Positions 61,318 through 64,000 of a stretch of 64,000 nucleotides of DNA are shown in pieces; position 1 is the first letter of the stretch, and every line of letters starts with the position of its first letter. The notes beneath the pieces were generated by a model, which saw only the letters and a program-made list of their open reading frames with translations, was not told where the DNA came from and ran no database searches. This stretch comes from Paramecium pentaurelia. Its lineage: Eukaryota; Ciliophora; Oligohymenophorea; Peniculida; Parameciidae. Location of the stretch: NCBI GenBank assembly GCA_905183005.1, contig CAJJDO010000007.1, forward strand, positions 671,385-735,384. Reading direction: 5' to 3'. Position numbers and translations under genes: made by a program.

Positions 61318-62300
61318 TCATTTTCTACTCTTAAATTATAATTTAACAAATGACTTACATTATTTTTTAATATCCTCATTATAATTCTAAAATAAACGTT
61401 AGATTTCTTCATTTTATGCATATTATTCAGCAATTTTATGTTCTTTGTTTATTTTAAATTAAATAGATTGTCTTTTCAATAATAACTGGACAATTGTTTT
61501 ATGATTCTATTTACAAGCATAATGTAATGCTGTATTTCCTAAAGAATCTTAATGATTAATGTCTGAACCTGCATTCATCAATATCATCAAGACTTCATCT
61601 TATCCACTTATAATTTATTAATTAATTCAATACTTTATTGCTGCTAAAATTAATGGAGTCATATGATCTTTGTTTTATGCATCAATAGAAATTTACTTAA
61701 ATATTAATGCAGATGTTAATTAAGCATTCCCATTTTTGGCTGCATAATGAAGTGCTGTATTATCTAGCATGTCTTTAGCTGAAAGAGAAGCTCTAAGTTC
61801 TGAATTAATCTTCTATCTGGGTGGTAATTTTACTAAGAAATATAAATTTAATTTATACAAATATTATGAACTAATGTAGGTTCCAATAATTAGAGACATC
61901 CTCCTGTATTATTATTCTTACTCTCTTTAATGAACCATTAATTTAATTATTTTTTTATATCCTCCAACTCATCCGTTCTTGGTGATGTTGCTTCTACTGT
62001 TTTTGTTATACCCTAACTAGAGATTGGTATTTTAGGTTCATCTGCCTAACTAGTTTATCTCTTAGAGCTTGACACTTTTCTATTCTAAAAAAAAGGCATC
62101 AACTTATGTTAAGAGTGAGAACGATCAGTAGATGGTTTTGTTTACTATTTTAATTGTGAAGTTGTCTTAGGAGTCATTATTTTTGAGGCATTTGTTTGGG
62201 ATTTTGCTTAACTTAGTCTCCTATTATTAGCATCTTGAATTTGTTTTAATTTATCAAGATATTCTTAAAGACTTGGCTTGCTATTACTGTTAATATTCAT
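61318..62300 (-). CDS. Ankyrin-repeat protein with disordered N-terminus (309 aa)
   Basis: ATG 62300-62298, TGA 61320-61318; introns 61833-61858 (26 bp) and 61607-61633 (27, ending AAG with in-frame TGA). The first 140 residues are Ser/Thr/Lys-rich and disordered. Three ankyrin repeats follow: NTALHYAAKNGNAQLTSALI, MTPLILAAINGQDEVLMILM and NTALHYACKQNHKTIVQLLL. The second intron sits inside the middle repeat and its removal restores the helix. A short basic tail ends the protein. It lies 44 bp upstream of the AGC kinase start on the same strand, so the kinase is flanked by two ankyrin genes. Confidence 0.87.
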
Positions 62301-63012
62301 TTATTATTTTTCTAAAATATAAATTATTATATAATTTATAAATAACTATTATCAAATTGAATATTCAATCTCTAATTTCCCTTTAAATTGGAAAGATTCA
62401 TCAATATTTTAAATTTTAAATCAATCAAAAGTATATAACTATTCTTTCAATTTATAATTTTGAATTTAACTCATTTAAACTCTTTAAAATTAATTTATCA
62501 TAAAATAGTTTAATAAGATTCATTATCAAATCCATTTAAATAAATATAAAATATTAAAGATATATATTTTATCCCAACTAAAAAGAGTAACTTAATTTCT
62601 CTTCTATTAAGAATTAAATTGATATAATGATTCTTCAAAAATATGAAATTACTCACTATATCTTATGTATTTAATTTCAAATATTCATATATTATAATTA
62701 TGATGATCACTATTATCAAAATATATATATATATAAATCATTAGATATATCTCAAACCTTCTATTACAATTGCTAGTATTTTTTCATTCTCAATCTTTTT
62801 GATTACTCTATTGAATTAAAATAAAATGATTAAGGATGTTACTATTAATAGCCTTAATCTTAATATTATTATTATAAAGGTTGAGTTCTTTCTTATATCT
62901 AATTAAGATCTTAATTATATTATTAACGCATAGTTTCTTATTAAATACTAATAAATACAATAAAACTAAGTTTAATGATTCTATTATTATTCTAATATAT
63001 TTTAAGCTGGTT
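62301..63012. other. Intergenic, no convincing gene
   Basis: About 710 bp of AT-rich DNA including a short (AT)n stretch near 62719-62735. Short frames exist on the plus strand around 62881 but they have biased Leu/Ile/Asn composition and no motif. Confidence 0.55.
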
Positions 63013-63886
63013 TCAAAGGACCATAAACAAACCTTTCTTTATCATCTGCTGGATTGTATAGAAATGGATGAGTATTACCTAAGATTGAAACAATAATTTA
63101 TTACTGGAGATTGAATTTTGATATTGTATTTATTCTTAAGTTAATGGAGGAGTAGATAATGGATAATATTTGATATTCTTGTTATTCAAATGCTTAATTT
63201 CGTATTAATTTAATGTTTATTACATATCTAATATAATAATAGAATATACTCCCAATAGTATCTTCAATGCCACCCAATTACTGGATATTTTATTTGAATA
63301 GTTTAACTTAATCAGGAGGAGAAGGATCATTTATAGCTTATAAATATTGAATTTATTTCTTTTAAAATTCATTTACATCATGAGGATCTCTGAAATAAGT
63401 TGGCTACTTTATAATTTAGCCTAATTAATTTGAATTCACATTAAAGTCTAAATAATTATTAGGAACTGGAACAAATTAATTCCCCAACATATGATCCATT
63501 AATAAATGCTTTTGCTAAATGGGCTTGCTATTTTCTTATTAAATCTTTGCATTTTCTAGTGTTTGTGAATATTAAAACAATTATCTAAATTATATTGTAA
63601 ATTCTACCCTTAATCTGCAAAGAGAGTTTAACGAGAAAAATGATCAACCAAGGAATTTTATTGTGGAATATTCAGTTGTTATTATTAATATTTGGGTACT
63701 TATGGATAAGCTTAGCCAAAGTTCTAACAAACACTATAAATGAGTTGTAATTAATACTCTCTATCAAATTATTCCATCACTTATGGAAATTAGTCAGGAT
63801 TCTTTATGTTAGGATTTTAACAAAAGTTGGATGCTGTTTATTTGAAATCTAAGAAGAAATTTCTTATATTTACAATCCTTCTCCAT
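63013..63886 (-). CDS. Gln/Asn-rich hypothetical protein (about 267 aa)
   Basis: ATG 63886-63884, TGA 63015-63013; introns 63849-63873 (25 bp), 63585-63607 (23) and 63228-63249 (22). A further possible 30-bp intron near 63043-63072 would drop ten residues without changing frame. The protein is rich in Gln, Asn and Tyr, with short conserved-looking pieces (NQFVPVPNNYLDFNVN; QPTYFRDPHDVNEFQKK; SPPDQVKLFKQNIQQLGG). No signal peptide, membrane segment or known domain. The three introns each repair a frame break with the standard length, so the gene is real, but its function is unknown. Confidence 0.65.
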
Positions 63887-64000
63887 TTAATTGGTTGTTA
63901 TATTTAATAATAATACTTAAATATTTATATGATAATAATAATATTAAATGTCTAGAATTCTTAATATTAAATTAGAGAATTCTTAAAAAAAAGATAATAA

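Noticed and set aside
62881..63096. Plus-strand ORF rich in Leu/Ile/Asn
   Set aside because: Biased composition, no domain, and its end overlaps the better-supported minus-strand gene with three standard introns.
1..64000. Many short standard-code ORFs and apparent pseudogenes full of TAA/TAG stops
   Set aside because: With TAA/TAG read as Gln they are pieces of long continuous genes. The interruptions are not decay.
1..64000. Tetrahymena or another ciliate with the same code
   Set aside because: Introns of about 25 bp throughout and compact spacers fit Paramecium. Tetrahymena introns are typically much longer.
1..64000. CRISPR arrays, transposons, prophage or toxin-antitoxin systems
   Set aside because: No spaced repeats, transposase or integrase motifs were seen; the DNA is eukaryotic.

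Overview
The window is ciliate macronuclear DNA, very probably from Paramecium. Long open frames run through TAA and TAG but always end at TGA, and family-conserved glutamines fall on TAA or TAG, so UAA and UAG are read as Gln. The genes are cut by introns of about 19-30 bp (most 22-28), mostly GTA...TAG. Introns this short fit Paramecium rather than Tetrahymena. The DNA is very AT-rich, spacers are short, and there are no bacterial-type operons, CRISPR arrays, rRNAs or mobile elements that I can see. I modelled 37 protein genes, almost all as complete exon-intron structures. Spliced lengths divide by three with only TGA as stop, which is my main check on coordinates.

Layout. 1-2000 (minus): a PX+WD40 protein cut by the window edge and a small MORN-like protein. 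2539-6079 (plus): a membrane-anchored unknown, a SAXO/FAM154-type microtubule protein, and a Gln-rich unknown. 6307-9687: a small unknown, a papain-family protease, another small unknown, and an HP1-like chromodomain protein. 10441-14460: an MFS transporter, an unknown, MOB4/phocein, and a coiled-coil protein. 15383-21018: a VWA protein, two intronless minus-strand proteins that may be paralogues, and a coiled-coil protein. 21112-26337: a SHIPPO-repeat protein, a WDR26/Gid7-like LisH-WD40 protein, and CCT2 transcribed divergently from it across 44 bp. 26800-38008: a longin/SNARE-like protein, a six-EF-hand kinase, a basic unknown, a Na+/H+ exchanger, a second SHIPPO protein, an FCP1-type phosphatase, and two unknowns. 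38726-50853: one complete axonemal dynein heavy chain (3,986 aa). 50872-58972: a ZIP metal transporter, a CCT-motif protein, an AGC kinase (minus), an AAAP amino-acid transporter, two small membrane proteins and a C2HC zinc-finger protein. 58985-63886 (minus): two ankyrin proteins either side of a second AGC kinase, then a Gln-rich unknown.

The genes do not form one pathway. A recurring theme is ciliary structure (SAXO-like, two SHIPPO proteins, dynein heavy chain), alongside signalling (three kinases, phosphatase, MOB4, VWA) and transport (MFS, NHE, ZIP, AAAP). I found no convincing new multi-gene system. The most unusual single items are a predicted intron with no GT donor (56798-56822), a plant-type CCT motif protein, a PX-WD40 fusion, a kinase with six EF-hand loops, and several extremely short intergenic spacers.
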